From Lichenibacterium minor (GTDB lineage: Bacteria; Pseudomonadota; Alphaproteobacteria; Rhizobiales; Beijerinckiaceae): a stretch of 47,907 nt of DNA. Under the pieces are notes generated by a model. That model had not been told where the DNA came from. It ran no database searches and saw nothing but the letters and a program-made list of their open reading frames with translations. The DNA lies in assembly GCF_004137685.1 (NCBI RefSeq), contig NZ_QYBB01000032.1, positions 1-47,907 of the forward strand, given 5' to 3'. This document shows, in pieces, positions 33,976 through 43,288 of the stretch; within the stretch, counting starts at the first letter, position 1, and the number at the start of each line of letters is the position of its first letter. Both the position numbers and the translations under genes were made by a program.

Positions 33976-34809
33976 TCAGAGCCGCGCCTCCTCGATCCGG
34001 TAGAAGGACGCGCATGTCCTCCCGAGCAGGCACTCCCGCTCGTCGGACGACAGCCGCCCGCACCACGTTTCGACCGTCGCCATCGTGTCCCGGTAGGGGG
34101 CCGCCAGGGTCGACACGGGCCAATCGGATCCGATCATGCAGCGCGCCGGCCCGAAGGCCGCGAGCGCCGTGTCGAGGAAGGGTGTGATCGCGCCCGTGCC
34201 GGGCAGCGTGCCCAGTCCGGAAAGCTTGCACCAGACGTTGGGGCGGCGGCCGAGCGCCGCGATCCCGGCCTGCCACGCAGGCAGGTTCACGCCGTCCCGA
34301 TGCGGCTTGGCGATGTGGTCGACCACGAAACGGACGCCAGGGCAGGCGTCGACCAGCGCCAGTGCCGCCGGGATGTGTTCGGTCCGGATCAGCAGGTCGT
34401 AGGCGAGGTCGCGCGACGCGAGGTGGGACACACCCCGGACATGAGCCGCCGAGGCGGCGAAACTGGTGTTCGCCCTGTCGTGGACCGCCATCCGCAGGCC
34501 GCGCAGCGACGGCTCATCGGCATGCCGGTCGAGGCGGGCTTCGACGTCGGGCGCGCAGAGGTCCACCCAGCCCACCACGGCACGGACGAAGGTGTGCCGG
34601 CGCGCGAGGGCGAGGAGCCAATCGGTCTCGGCCTCGACTTCGCGCGCCTGGACCACGACGCAGCCGTCATAACCCGCCTCGTCCATCAGCGGCGCGAGCT
34701 CGCCCGGGAGGTAGTCACGCCTGAGGGGGGCCTCGGCCGCGCCCATCCAGCCATAATCGCCCGCATGGGCGGCGTAGTCCCAGAAGTGCTGGTGGGCGTC
34801 GAGCTTCAA
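33976..34809 (-). CDS. Amidohydrolase-family sugar lactonase (L-fuconolactonase/L-rhamnonolactonase-like)
   Basis: A 277-residue amidohydrolase_2 protein starting at TTG 34809, with TGAGG about 7 bases upstream; that motif overlaps the end of the permease gene. Motifs include the metal HxH in LDAHQHFWDY, RGLRMAVHDR, FVVDHIAKP and the catalytic-aspartate region IGSDWPVSTL. Relatives hydrolyse L-fuconolactone, L-rhamnonolactone or galactarolactone in the cytosol. It is the last gene of the six-gene sugar operon and would act on the lactone made by the aldo/keto reductase at its other end. Confidence 0.85.
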   Translation of the reverse strand: MKLDAHQHFWDYAAHAGDYGWMGAAEAPLRRDYLPGELAPLMDEAGYDGCVVVQAREVEAETDWLLALARRHTFVRAVVGWVDLCAPDVEARLDRHADEPSLRGLRMAVHDRANTSFAASAAHVRGVSHLASRDLAYDLLIRTEHIPAALALVDACPGVRFVVDHIAKPHRDGVNLPAWQAGIAALGRRPNVWCKLSGLGTLPGTGAITPFLDTALAAFGPARCMIGSDWPVSTLAAPYRDTMATVETWCGRLSSDERECLLGRTCASFYRIEEARL

Positions 34810-34817
34810 GGGCGGCC

Positions 34818-35807
34818 TCAACGTCGCTTGCGGCGGAGTTGGTCGAAGTAGACGATGACGATGATCAATCCCCCGGTGATGATGCGCTGCCAGAACGGGT
34901 TGACGTTGAGGAGGTTGGCGCCGTTGTTGATGGTCGTGAGGATGAAGGAGCCGAGCAGCGGCCCCTGGATCGATCCCACGGCGCCGAAGAGGCTGGTGCC
35001 GCCGATCACCGACGAGGCGATGGCCTGGAGTTCCCAGCCCTCGCCCTGGGTGGCGTTGCCGATGCCGATCCGGGCCGCCAGCAGGACGCCGACGAAAGCC
35101 GCCAGTGTCGCCGAGATCATGTAGGCCATGTAGAGGATGACCTTGACGTTGACGCCGGTCAGCCGCGCCGCCTCGGCGTTGGACCCGATGGCGAAGAGGT
35201 AGCGTCCCCAGCGGCTGTGCTGAAGCAGCAGGTAGGCCGGCACCGCCACTACCACCACCATCCAGAAGAGCAACGGCACGCCGAGAAAATTGGCCCGCGA
35301 GAAGTCGGTGAAGCCATCGGGTAGGCCCGAGATGGTGGCGCCGTTGGTGACGAGCAGGCCGATGCCCCGCAGCGCCGTCAGCGACGCCAGCGTCATGATG
35401 AAGGGCGGCAGGCCGAGTTGGACGATGCCGAAGCCGTGGAAGGCCCCGATCGCCATGCCGAGGAACAGCGTCAGCATCACGGAGGCGCCGATCGAGAAGC
35501 CGTGGACCATGAGCCAGGCCACCGCGACCGAGCAGAAGCCCACCACGGCTCCGACCGAGAGGTCGATGCCGGCCGTGATGATCACGAACGTCTGGCCGAC
35601 CGCGATGATCGCCACCATGCTGCCCTGGCGGAGCAGGTTGGTGATGTTCTTCTCGGTGAGGAAAGTCTCTGTCGAGAGCGCCAGGCCGATGCACAGCAGC
35701 AGCAGCAGACCGACCAGGGTCAGGCTCAGGACGAGCCCCATGCGGGAGCCGCGGCGCCCCGCCGTCGTCGGCGCCGCAGCGACGGGGTCCTGGATCTGGA
35801 CACTCAT
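34818..35807 (-). CDS. ABC sugar transporter permease (RbsC-like)
   Basis: A 329-residue inner-membrane permease with about 8-10 segments. The RbsC-family motif is VGQTFVIITAGIDLSVGAVVG, and later GGTSLFGAVGSIQGPLLGSF. ATG 35807 was chosen because GGAG sits 8 bases before it, although the frame is open further upstream. Only one permease is encoded, which suggests a homodimer. It lies 31 bases after the ATPase gene and 8 bases before the lactonase. Confidence 0.9.
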   Translation of the reverse strand: MSVQIQDPVAAAPTTAGRRGSRMGLVLSLTLVGLLLLLCIGLALSTETFLTEKNITNLLRQGSMVAIIAVGQTFVIITAGIDLSVGAVVGFCSVAVAWLMVHGFSIGASVMLTLFLGMAIGAFHGFGIVQLGLPPFIMTLASLTALRGIGLLVTNGATISGLPDGFTDFSRANFLGVPLLFWMVVVVAVPAYLLLQHSRWGRYLFAIGSNAEAARLTGVNVKVILYMAYMISATLAAFVGVLLAARIGIGNATQGEGWELQAIASSVIGGTSLFGAVGSIQGPLLGSFILTTINNGANLLNVNPFWQRIITGGLIIVIVYFDQLRRKRR

Positions 35808-35838
35808 GGGCGTAACTCCGGATCTGGTCGGGAGGGGG

Positions 35839-37362
35839 TCAGACCCCGATGGCTTCGGTGAGGATGGTTTCCTGCGCGACCTTCGGGCCCGCATGGCTCG
35901 CCACGAGGCGGCCGCGGCGGAACACGTGGAGCGTGTCGCTGAGGTCGTAGACCTCGGGCAGGTAGGACGAGATCAGCACGATGCCGGCGCCCTCCCGCAG
36001 CAGGCGGGCGAAGATGCGGTAGATCTCGACCTTGGTGCCCACGTCGACGCCGACGGTCGGCTCGTCGACGATGAACAGCTTCGCCCCGTGGGCGAGCCAC
36101 TTGCCGACCACGATCTTCTGCTGGTTGCCGCCGGACAGGCTCGCGGCATCGGCCTCGCGAGAGGCGGCCTTGATCTGCATGGCGCGGATCTGCCGGTCGG
36201 CGGCCTCCCGCTCGGCGCGCCAGCTCAGCCCGAGCCCACGGCTCAGCCGGTCGAAGATCGGCAGGTTGAGGTTGTGGGCCACGGGCAGGTTGAGGCAGAG
36301 GCCCTGGTCGCGCCGGCTCTCGGGCACGAGGGCCATGCCGCGGCGGATGGCGTCGGCCTCGTTGCGGACGGTGATCGGCTGCCCCTGCCACACGATCTCG
36401 CCGCCGGTCTTGGCATGGCGGCCGAAGATGGTCTGGACGCATTCGCTGCGGCCCGCGCCGATGAGGCCGTAGAGCCCGACGATCTCGCCTTCCCGGACCG
36501 ACAGGGACACGTCCCGGAAGCCCGGCCCGGAGAGGTTCTCGACCCGCAGGATCTCGGCGCCGAACGCCACGCTCTCCTTGAAGTGGATCTGGGCGACCGA
36601 GCGGTTGATCATGCCGCGGATCAGGGAGGCCTCGTCGGTCTGGGCGACCGGCGAGGTCGACACCAGGGCCCCGTCGCGCAGGATCGAGACGCGGTCGGCG
36701 AGTTCGAAGACCTCCTCGAGCCGGTGGCTGATGTAGACGATGGTGACGCCCTGCGCCTTCAGCCGGCGGATCAGCGCGAAGAGCTGGGTGGCCTCCTGCC
36801 GGGTGAGATATCCGGTGGGCTCGTCGAAGATCAGGAACCGCGTGCCGCGCGTCGCCGCGCGGGCCGTGGCGACGAGCTGCTGCTGGCCGATGGTGAGATC
36901 GGACAGCATGGCGTCGGCGCGCAGCGCGAAGCCGAGGTCGTCGAGCACCGCCTGCCCCGCCCGCACCATCGCACCGTGGCGGAGCAGGCCGAAGCGGGTC
37001 GCCTCGTCGCCGAGGAAGAGGTTGGCGGCGACGCTCAGATGGCGGCAGAGCACCACCTCCTGGTGCACCGCGTTGATGCCGAGCGCGATGGCGTCCTGGG
37101 GCGTGGCGAGATCGACCGTGCGGCCCTCCCACAGGATCTCGCCGCCCGAGCGGCGGTGCACGCCGGTCAGCAGCTTGATCAACGTCGACTTTCCGGCGCC
37201 GTTCTCCCCCACAATGGCGTGGATCTCGCCCGACATGAAGGCGAGGTCCACCGCCTTCAGGGCGTGGGTGGCGCCGAAACGCTTGTCGAGCCCCTGCAGG
37301 GCCAGCAACGGCGACGCCGCATCGCGGGAGAGAGGAGCGTCGAGGAGAACCGCATCGGTCAT
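35839..37362 (-). CDS. ABC sugar transporter, duplicated ATP-binding protein (RbsA-like)
   Basis: 507 residues with two nucleotide-binding domains. The first has GENGAGKSTLIKLL (Walker A), the divergent signature LTIGQQQLVATAR and Walker B FLIFDEPTGYL. The second has the degenerate Walker A GLIGAGRSECVQ, and intact LSGGNQQKIVVGKWL and FIVDEPTVGVD. This asymmetry is usual for RbsA/MglA/XylG. ATG 37362 begins MTDAVLLDAPLSRD. It powers uptake of a pentose or deoxyhexose. Confidence 0.92.
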   Translation of the reverse strand: MTDAVLLDAPLSRDAASPLLALQGLDKRFGATHALKAVDLAFMSGEIHAIVGENGAGKSTLIKLLTGVHRRSGGEILWEGRTVDLATPQDAIALGINAVHQEVVLCRHLSVAANLFLGDEATRFGLLRHGAMVRAGQAVLDDLGFALRADAMLSDLTIGQQQLVATARAATRGTRFLIFDEPTGYLTRQEATQLFALIRRLKAQGVTIVYISHRLEEVFELADRVSILRDGALVSTSPVAQTDEASLIRGMINRSVAQIHFKESVAFGAEILRVENLSGPGFRDVSLSVREGEIVGLYGLIGAGRSECVQTIFGRHAKTGGEIVWQGQPITVRNEADAIRRGMALVPESRRDQGLCLNLPVAHNLNLPIFDRLSRGLGLSWRAEREAADRQIRAMQIKAASREADAASLSGGNQQKIVVGKWLAHGAKLFIVDEPTVGVDVGTKVEIYRIFARLLREGAGIVLISSYLPEVYDLSDTLHVFRRGRLVASHAGPKVAQETILTEAIGV

Positions 37363-37437
37363 GGGCGTCTCGCGATGGAGCGATGAGGGGCCGGCCGAGA
37401 GCGCTCCCGCGTCGGGCTGGGGCGCTCTCGTCACGGC

Positions 37438-38403
37438 TCAGTTGAGCTTGGGGTCCAGCAGTTCCTGGCTGCGGGCCGAGCCCATGTTGGCCTTGGTGAT
37501 GACGTTGACGCCCGTGTCGACGGAGGCCGGCACCGTTTCGCCCTTCGAGGCCGCCAGGGCGGTCTTGATGCCGTCGTAGCCCATGCGGAACGGGTCCTGG
37601 ACGATGAGGCCGTAGATGGAGCCGTCCTTCAGCAGGCCGACTAGCTTCGGGTCCGAGTCGAAGCCGATGAGGGTCAGCTTGTCGCCGACCTTGTTCTCCG
37701 CCACCGCCTGGCCCGCGCCCTGCGCCATGATGAGGTTCGAGGCGAAGACGCCCACGAGCTTCGGATCGGCGGTGAGCACGTCGGTCATGATGTTGAGGCC
37801 GGTCGTAGCCTGGCCGTCAGCCACCTTGTCCTGCGTGAGTTTCAGTCCGGGATACTTCTTCAGCTCCTCCCTGAAACCCTGCGCGCGCTGGTCGAGCGAG
37901 CCGACGCCGGGCAGCGAGGTGATGAGGGCGACATCGCCCTCCACCTTGCCGGTCTTCTGCTTGATCCCCTCGGCGAGCGCGTCCGCGGCGCCCCGGCCGC
38001 CCTGGACGTTGTCGGTCGTCAGGAAGGACGTGAAGGCCTTGGAATCGGCGCCCGAGTCGATGCCGATGATCTTGACCGACTTGGCGGCCTCGGTGATGGG
38101 CTTGCCGAGCGCGGCGAACTGCGTCGGCGAGATCACGACGGCGGCCGGCTTTCCCGAGACTGCGTTCTCCAGGATGGTGATCTGGCCGTCGATGTCGGAT
38201 TCCGACTGGGCGCCGAGCTCGGGCACCTTGACGCCGAGGTCCTTGCCGGCCCTGCGGGCGCCGGCCAGCACGATTTGCCAGTAGTTCGACGTCGTATCCT
38301 TGACGATGATCGGGATGGTGGTCTCGGCGGCGCTGGCCTGGGATGTGGCCAGGGACGCCAGGGCTGTGGACAGGAGCAGGGCTGCGGCGGCGACGGTCTT
38401 CAT
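37438..38403 (-). CDS. ABC sugar transporter, periplasmic binding protein (RbsB-like)
   Basis: 321 residues. The Sec signal peptide ends ASA before AETTIPIIVKD (about residue 25). The Peripla_BP_4 fold shows DTTSNYWQIVLAGARRAGKDLGV, PVS-type hinge segments and VFASNLIMAQGAGQAV. GGAGG lies 6 bases before the ATG. It probably captures a free monosaccharide such as L-fucose or a related deoxysugar, judged from the associated dehydrogenases; the ligand is not proven. Confidence 0.9.
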   Translation of the reverse strand: MKTVAAAALLLSTALASLATSQASAAETTIPIIVKDTTSNYWQIVLAGARRAGKDLGVKVPELGAQSESDIDGQITILENAVSGKPAAVVISPTQFAALGKPITEAAKSVKIIGIDSGADSKAFTSFLTTDNVQGGRGAADALAEGIKQKTGKVEGDVALITSLPGVGSLDQRAQGFREELKKYPGLKLTQDKVADGQATTGLNIMTDVLTADPKLVGVFASNLIMAQGAGQAVAENKVGDKLTLIGFDSDPKLVGLLKDGSIYGLIVQDPFRMGYDGIKTALAASKGETVPASVDTGVNVITKANMGSARSQELLDPKLN

Positions 38404-38495
38404 GGTGGTCCTCCGGAGATCGATGATGGGGGGGCGCTCTTCGGCGCCTTGGCGGGGATGGTCCCCGCTGATGGAAGCGGGCGGTCGGGACTGCG

Positions 38496-39509
38496 CTACG
38501 GCAGGTGGATGACCGCCTTGACGACGCCCTCGGCGGCGTCGAGCAGCGCCGGGAAGCGCTCCGGGACGTCGGCGAGGGCGAGGCGATGGGTGTTGAGCGC
38601 CGCCGTCGGCACGAGGCCGGCCCGCATGGCCGCCATCACGGCGTCGAAATCCGCCGGCGTGGCGTTGCGGCTGCCGAGCAGGTTCGTCTCGCGCTTGTGG
38701 AACTCGGGGTCCGAGAAGCCGATCGTGGCGCTGACGATCGACACGAGAACATAGGTGCCGCCGTGGCCCACGAAGCCGAAGCCGCGCTCGATGGCGGCGG
38801 CGCTGCCGGTGGCGTCGAAGACCGCTTCGAAGAACTCCCCGTCGGTGATGGCCGACAGTGCCGTGACGTCGCCGTCGCCGACCCGCACCGTTGAGCCGAT
38901 CCCGAGATGCTCGGCCGAGAAGGCGAGGCGGTCGGCGCGCGGGTCGACCAGCGTGACGTCGCCGCCGGCCAGCCGTGCGAAGAGCGCTACCGCCATGCCG
39001 ATCGGGCCCGCCCCCACCACCAGCGTCCGGTCGCCCGGCCGCACGACGGCGCGGCGGACCGCATGGGCGCCGATCGCCAGGAACTCCACCAGGGCGGCCT
39101 CGTCGAGATCGAGGCCCGGGGCGGGACGCACGGCGGCTTCGGGGAGGCTCAGCAGCTCGGTCATGCCGCCGTCCCGGTGGACGCCGAGCACCTGGAGGGT
39201 GCGGCAGCAGTTGGTGAGGCCACGGCGGCAGGCGTTGCAGGTGCCGCAGGAAAGGTAGGGTAGGATCGCCACGACGTCGCCGGCCTCGAGGGCGGAGCCC
39301 TCCGGCGCTTCCTCGACGGTGCCGGAAAGCTCGTGGCCCATCACCCGCGGGTAGCTGAGGTAGGGTTGGTTTCCGGTGTAGATGTGGAGGTCGGTGCCGC
39401 ACACGCCGATACGGCGCAGCCGCACCAGCACCTCGCCGTCCCCCCGGTGCGGGGCCGGGCGGTCCTCGGCGCGCAGCCGACCGGGCGCGTCGCAGACGAT
39501 GGTCAGCAT
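38496..39509 (-). CDS. Zinc-dependent alcohol dehydrogenase (MDR family)
   Basis: 337 residues. The catalytic zinc ligands are in GVCGTDLHIY (Cys) and VMGHELSGTVEE (His, Glu). The structural zinc cysteines are in LSCGTCNACRRGLTNC. The NAD(P) fold is TLVVGAGPIGMAVALFAR. Similar enzymes oxidise polyols, L-galactonate, L-fuconate derivatives or L-threonine. In this operon it probably oxidises a sugar or sugar-acid intermediate after import. It sits 34 bases after the aldo/keto reductase gene. Confidence 0.87.
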   Translation of the reverse strand: MLTIVCDAPGRLRAEDRPAPHRGDGEVLVRLRRIGVCGTDLHIYTGNQPYLSYPRVMGHELSGTVEEAPEGSALEAGDVVAILPYLSCGTCNACRRGLTNCCRTLQVLGVHRDGGMTELLSLPEAAVRPAPGLDLDEAALVEFLAIGAHAVRRAVVRPGDRTLVVGAGPIGMAVALFARLAGGDVTLVDPRADRLAFSAEHLGIGSTVRVGDGDVTALSAITDGEFFEAVFDATGSAAAIERGFGFVGHGGTYVLVSIVSATIGFSDPEFHKRETNLLGSRNATPADFDAVMAAMRAGLVPTAALNTHRLALADVPERFPALLDAAEGVVKAVIHLP

Positions 39510-39543
39510 GGTGTCCGCCTTTCTCCATCAGGGCGCGCCATCG

Positions 39544-40584
39544 TCACACTCCGGCCGGCAGCGGTGCGGCGGGGGACACGAGCCCGCCCTTGACCAGCGC
39601 GGCCCAGAAGGCGGCCGGGATCGGCCGCTCGAAATCCGCCACGTTGGCGCGAAGCTGGTCGGCCGATTGAGCGCCCGCCACGACCGACACGACCGCCGGA
39701 TGGGCCGAGGGGAACTGCAGCGCGGCCGCGGGAAGCGGGACACCGAACTCGGCACAGACCGCCTTCAGGGCCGCCACGCGCGCGACGACGGACGCCGGCG
39801 CGGCCGCGTAATCGAAGGTCGTGCCGCCGGCCAGTATGCCCGAATTGAACGGCCCCGCCGCCGCCACGGCGGTGCCGGCACGGGCGCAGGCGTCGAGCAG
39901 CGGCAGCGCATCTTGCTCCAGCAGCGTGTGCCGGCCCGCCAGCAGCACAGCGTCCAGGTCCGCCTCGCCCAGGGCATCGGTCACGACGGCGGCCTCGTTG
40001 ACCCCGAGGCCGAAGCCGCCGATGCGTCCGTCCCGGCGCAGCTCCTCGAGCGCCCGGAACCCGCCGCCGCGCGTCAGCGCGTGCCAGTGGAGGTCGTGCC
40101 GGTCACCGTGCGTGGCACGGCCGATGTCGTGCACGTAGAGGAGTTCGACTCGGGCGAGCCCGAGCCTCTGCTGGCTGTCCTCGAAGGACCTCAGGATGGC
40201 GTCGTGGCTGTAATCGTAGCGGGCTGGAAAAGGCAGGGGATCGACGTAGCCGAACTCTTCCCGGCCCACGGCCTCGGCCGGGACCATGAGGCAGCCGACC
40301 TTGGTGCTGATCGCGAAGGCGGTGCGGTCGCGCTCCGACAGGAAACCGCCGACGCGCCGCTCGGACCGGGTATAGCCATAGTAGGGCGCCGTATCGAAGT
40401 AACGGATGCCGCTGTCCCAGGCAGCCTGGAGGGTCTCGACGGCATCGCCGGGCGACATGGCGCGGAAGAGGCCGCCGATCTGCGCGGTGCCGAGGCCGAG
40501 CGCCGACAGCATCGTGCCGGTCCGCGGGATCGCCCGCATCTCCGACGCCCTGGACGGCGTGCCCCGGCTCGCCCCGCTCCCCAT
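39544..40584 (-). CDS. Aldo/keto reductase, aldose 1-dehydrogenase (L-fucose dehydrogenase)-like
   Basis: 346 residues. Catalytic tyrosine and lysine lie in DTAPYYGYTRSERRVG and ISTKVGCLM, and the histidine in LLYVHDIGRATHG. The pattern matches the D-threo-aldose/L-fucose 1-dehydrogenase branch, which makes an aldonolactone with NAD(P)+. The cognate lactonase is the last gene of this operon. First gene after the divergent GntR region. Confidence 0.85.
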   Translation of the reverse strand: MGSGASRGTPSRASEMRAIPRTGTMLSALGLGTAQIGGLFRAMSPGDAVETLQAAWDSGIRYFDTAPYYGYTRSERRVGGFLSERDRTAFAISTKVGCLMVPAEAVGREEFGYVDPLPFPARYDYSHDAILRSFEDSQQRLGLARVELLYVHDIGRATHGDRHDLHWHALTRGGGFRALEELRRDGRIGGFGLGVNEAAVVTDALGEADLDAVLLAGRHTLLEQDALPLLDACARAGTAVAAAGPFNSGILAGGTTFDYAAAPASVVARVAALKAVCAEFGVPLPAAALQFPSAHPAVVSVVAGAQSADQLRANVADFERPIPAAFWAALVKGGLVSPAAPLPAGV

Positions 40585-40632
40585 GTCGTGTCCCCCGCTG
40601 GTCCGCCATGTGGTCTGGCCAATCCAACACGT

Positions 40633-40666
40633 TCAAGCTGTCTGACGCGTCAATCGGTGTCAAGCT
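40633..40666. promoter_or_regulatory. Probable operator of the second GntR regulator
   Basis: TGACGCGTCA (40643-40652) is a perfect 10-base palindrome, flanked by direct repeats TCAAGCT at 40633-40639 and 40660-40666 (starts 27 bases apart). It lies in the 172-base divergent gap between the aldo/keto reductase and the regulator. The segment CTGTCTGACG resembles the first operon's CTGTCAGACG. Confidence 0.55.
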
Positions 40667-40756
40667 ACCCACGAGGTCCTCCGATTGACCCACGCCCCGC
40701 AAAAGGCCGATGGTCGCTCAGGAGATTGGTCAGGCCAAACGTGACGGTGATGCCGA

Positions 40757-41449
40757 ATGGGCAAGGGGCGGGACGGCGGCGAGGTTCGGCGGCTCTACCA
40801 GGAGGTTGCGGACAGGATCCGCGGCCTCATCCGGACAGGGCAGTTCCCGCCCTTCAGCCGGTTGCCCGCCGAGCGGGACCTGGCCCAGCAGCTCGCCGTC
40901 TCCCGCCCCTCGCTGCGCGAAGCGCTGATCGCCCTCGAGATCGACGGCACCGTCGAGATCCGCATGGGCTCGGGCGTCTTCGTGCTGGCGCCCGCCGACC
41001 GCCTCGCCGCCGCGACGCGCGCCCTGGGCGAGAGCCCCACCGAGCTGATGCAGGCTCGCTTGGCCGTCGAGGGCTCGGTCGTGCTGCTCGCCTGTGCCCG
41101 CGTGACGCCGCCCTTCATCGCGCGGCTCGACGCGACGGCGGCGGACATGCGGGACGCGATCGAAGCGGGGGTCGACCCCATGACCCACGACCGCGCCTTC
41201 CACATGGAGATCGCCGAGCAGACCGGCAATTCCGTGCTGGCCCGCATCGTGGCGTCCCTGTTCGACGAGCGTTTCAGCCGCCTCTCGGCCCGCATCAGCT
41301 CGCGCCACGAGAACCGTGCCTCGTGGACCGCGGCCACGCAGGAGCACGCCGCCCTCGTCCGCATGCTGGAGGCGCGCGACAGCCTCGGCGCCCAGGCGGC
41401 GATGACGCGCCATCTCCAACTCTCGGCCGAGCGGTGGGTCGACCTGTGA
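40757..41449 (+). CDS. GntR/FadR-family transcriptional regulator (FCD domain)
   Basis: 230 residues: winged helix at about 10-75 (RLPAERDLAQQLAVSRPSLREALI, then TVEIRMGSGVFVL) and FCD domain at about 90-220 with RAFHMEIAEQTGN, ATQEHAALVRMLE and MTRHLQLSAERW supplying the likely metal ligands. It is divergent from the sugar operon and probably represses it, with an aldonate or keto-deoxy acid as inducer. No good ribosome-binding site is visible before ATG 40757. Confidence 0.92.
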   Translation: MGKGRDGGEVRRLYQEVADRIRGLIRTGQFPPFSRLPAERDLAQQLAVSRPSLREALIALEIDGTVEIRMGSGVFVLAPADRLAAATRALGESPTELMQARLAVEGSVVLLACARVTPPFIARLDATAADMRDAIEAGVDPMTHDRAFHMEIAEQTGNSVLARIVASLFDERFSRLSARISSRHENRASWTAATQEHAALVRMLEARDSLGAQAAMTRHLQLSAERWVDL

Positions 41450-42195
41450 GGTCGGTCCCATTCGTCTCTCGCCGTCGAGGCCGCGCCCCGGTCCAATCCA
41501 TGACGTCCCGTCGTCGTCTTCCGCTTGGTGCGGCGCTACCACGCGTCACGCGTCGCCTTTGACGTGAATGCCCGTTCCATGCCGCGGGATCGGTCGACCA
41601 AGGGTCGCAGACTTCCAATTCGCGAGGAGCCGCGCCAATGCGGCGTCGCGGCCGGCAGGCGGACGCCACGCTTTCCAGACCGACGCCTCGCACCCGGCCT
41701 CCCGGTCGCGTGCCGCGATCACCTCACAGCCGGATCGGTGCCGCCACTCGTGCTTGGTTGACAGGCCGCCGACGGCGACGCCGAGTCCCGCCAATGTCCG
41801 CTACATGTGGCGGCACGCGGCGGCGCGGACTCGTCCGGGCGTGGTTGGATCGCCGTCCTTCAACACGTCGACGCTGGCGATCAGGAACGGCGACGGATAG
41901 GACAGCGCGACGTTCTCAACTTGGCCTCGCTTCGGCTGCCCGCGTGAGCCCTCGCGCTCGGTACACCAAGCCAGTTTCGTCACGGCCAACCCAAACGTCT
42001 CCTTCGGCGTTGTCGCGCTCCATACCGGCCGTTCCGCTTTCGACCCACTTCCGCTGTGCGGCCGGAGTCGACCCACATCGGGCGCACCGTAGTCAATGTA
42101 GCTCTTTTGAAAGCAAACATCCGGCGACTGGCCGTGGAAAAGGCCTCACCACTCAGAAAAAGACGACGTGCCCGTCTAGAATTTTCAATGCAGCC
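41450..42195. other. Gene-free or degenerate region with dispersed repeat copy
   Basis: About 745 bases without a recognised gene. On the minus strand 41546-42076 is one long frame interrupted by TAG at 41801-41803; the translation (for example VALSYPSPFLIASVDVL) is protein-like in parts but not recognised. The dispersed repeat occupies 42031-42087. Confidence 0.4.
42031..42087. repeat. Dispersed intergenic repeat, copy B
   Basis: 25 of 29 bases (42031-42059) match copy A at 22804-22832, and the following 18 bases match at 14 positions through GTCGACCCA. Partial copies appear near 10497, 27910 and 33613. Confidence 0.6.
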
Positions 42196-43239
42196 TCAAT
42201 GAACCGCCGGCATCTCGCCCGTCAGCAGCAGTTCCGCCCGCGCCGCGCTCGATTGCGCCAGCATCCAGCCGGGGTATTCCGGTGCAGGTCCGCCAGCTTC
42301 GCCGAGCACGTCCATCTCCGCGGTGGTCAGGGTGATGTTGAGGCTCGCCAGGTTGGCGTCTAGCTGATCCACGCCCTTGACGCCGACGATGATGCTGGCG
42401 ACGCCCCGCTGCCTGAGCCACGCGATCGCCACGGCCTCGTGCGTCGTGCCGTGCGCCTCCGCGATCCCATCCATCGCCGCGAGCACCGCGGATCCGCGCA
42501 CGTCATCCACGGGAGGGAACGGCACGGTCGTTCGGCGACCGGCGTTGGACCCGTTCCGGTACTTGCCAGTCAGATATCCGCCTGCGAGAGGGCTGAACGC
42601 GATGAGGCCGAGCCCGTGCGCCACCAGCATCGGTATCACCTCGCGCTCGATGTCGCGGCCAGCGAGCGAGTAGTAGCCCTGGTAGGACTGGAATCGACTC
42701 GTCCCGATGCGGTCGGCGATACCGAGCGCGGTCGCCACTTGCCACGCCGCCCAGTTCGAGACGCCGAGATACCGCACCAATCCTTGCCGGACGAGATCGT
42801 CCAGGGCGCGCAATGTTTCCTCGATCGGCGTCGCGGGGTCGAAGCCATGCATCTGGTAGAGGTCGATATGGTCGGTGCCGAGCCGCCTCAGGCTCGCATG
42901 CACCGCTTCCACGATGTGGGCGCGCGAGCCTCCGCCGTCGTTGGGGCCGCTCCCCGTGGCGTGCTCGAACTTGGTCGCGATCACCACGTCCTTGCGGGCG
43001 ATGCCAAGCGAGTGCAGCGACCGGCCCACGATCTCCTCGGCTTGGCCGCTCGCATACACATTGGCGGTATCGACGAAGTTGATACCCGCGTCGACCGCGC
43101 GTCTCAGGATCGCGTCGACGGCCTCCTGCCCGACACCGCTCGCGGCGGCGTAACGGCCGTCTGCCTGGCCGAAGGTCATCGTGCCGAGGCACAGCTCGGA
43201 GACGAACAGCCCTGTGCGGCCGAGAGCTTTGTAACGCAT
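42196..43239 (-). CDS. Aldo/keto reductase
   Basis: 347 residues with the full catalytic set: DTANVYASGQAEEIVG (Asp, Tyr), VIATKFEHATG (Lys) and HIDLYQMHGFD (His). SNWAAWQ and SIIVGVKGVDQLDANL bind NADP(H). ATG 43239 has AAAGG about 8 bases upstream. It is divergent from a TetR regulator whose palindromic operators lie between the two genes, so the pair probably responds to a toxic aldehyde or quinone. The exact substrate is unknown. Confidence 0.88.
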   Translation of the reverse strand: MRYKALGRTGLFVSELCLGTMTFGQADGRYAAASGVGQEAVDAILRRAVDAGINFVDTANVYASGQAEEIVGRSLHSLGIARKDVVIATKFEHATGSGPNDGGGSRAHIVEAVHASLRRLGTDHIDLYQMHGFDPATPIEETLRALDDLVRQGLVRYLGVSNWAAWQVATALGIADRIGTSRFQSYQGYYSLAGRDIEREVIPMLVAHGLGLIAFSPLAGGYLTGKYRNGSNAGRRTTVPFPPVDDVRGSAVLAAMDGIAEAHGTTHEAVAIAWLRQRGVASIIVGVKGVDQLDANLASLNITLTTAEMDVLGEAGGPAPEYPGWMLAQSSAARAELLLTGEMPAVH

Positions 43240-43288
43240 CGATGGTGCCTTTCGGTGAGAGGCGATCCGCCTAACAGCACAAAAAGAG

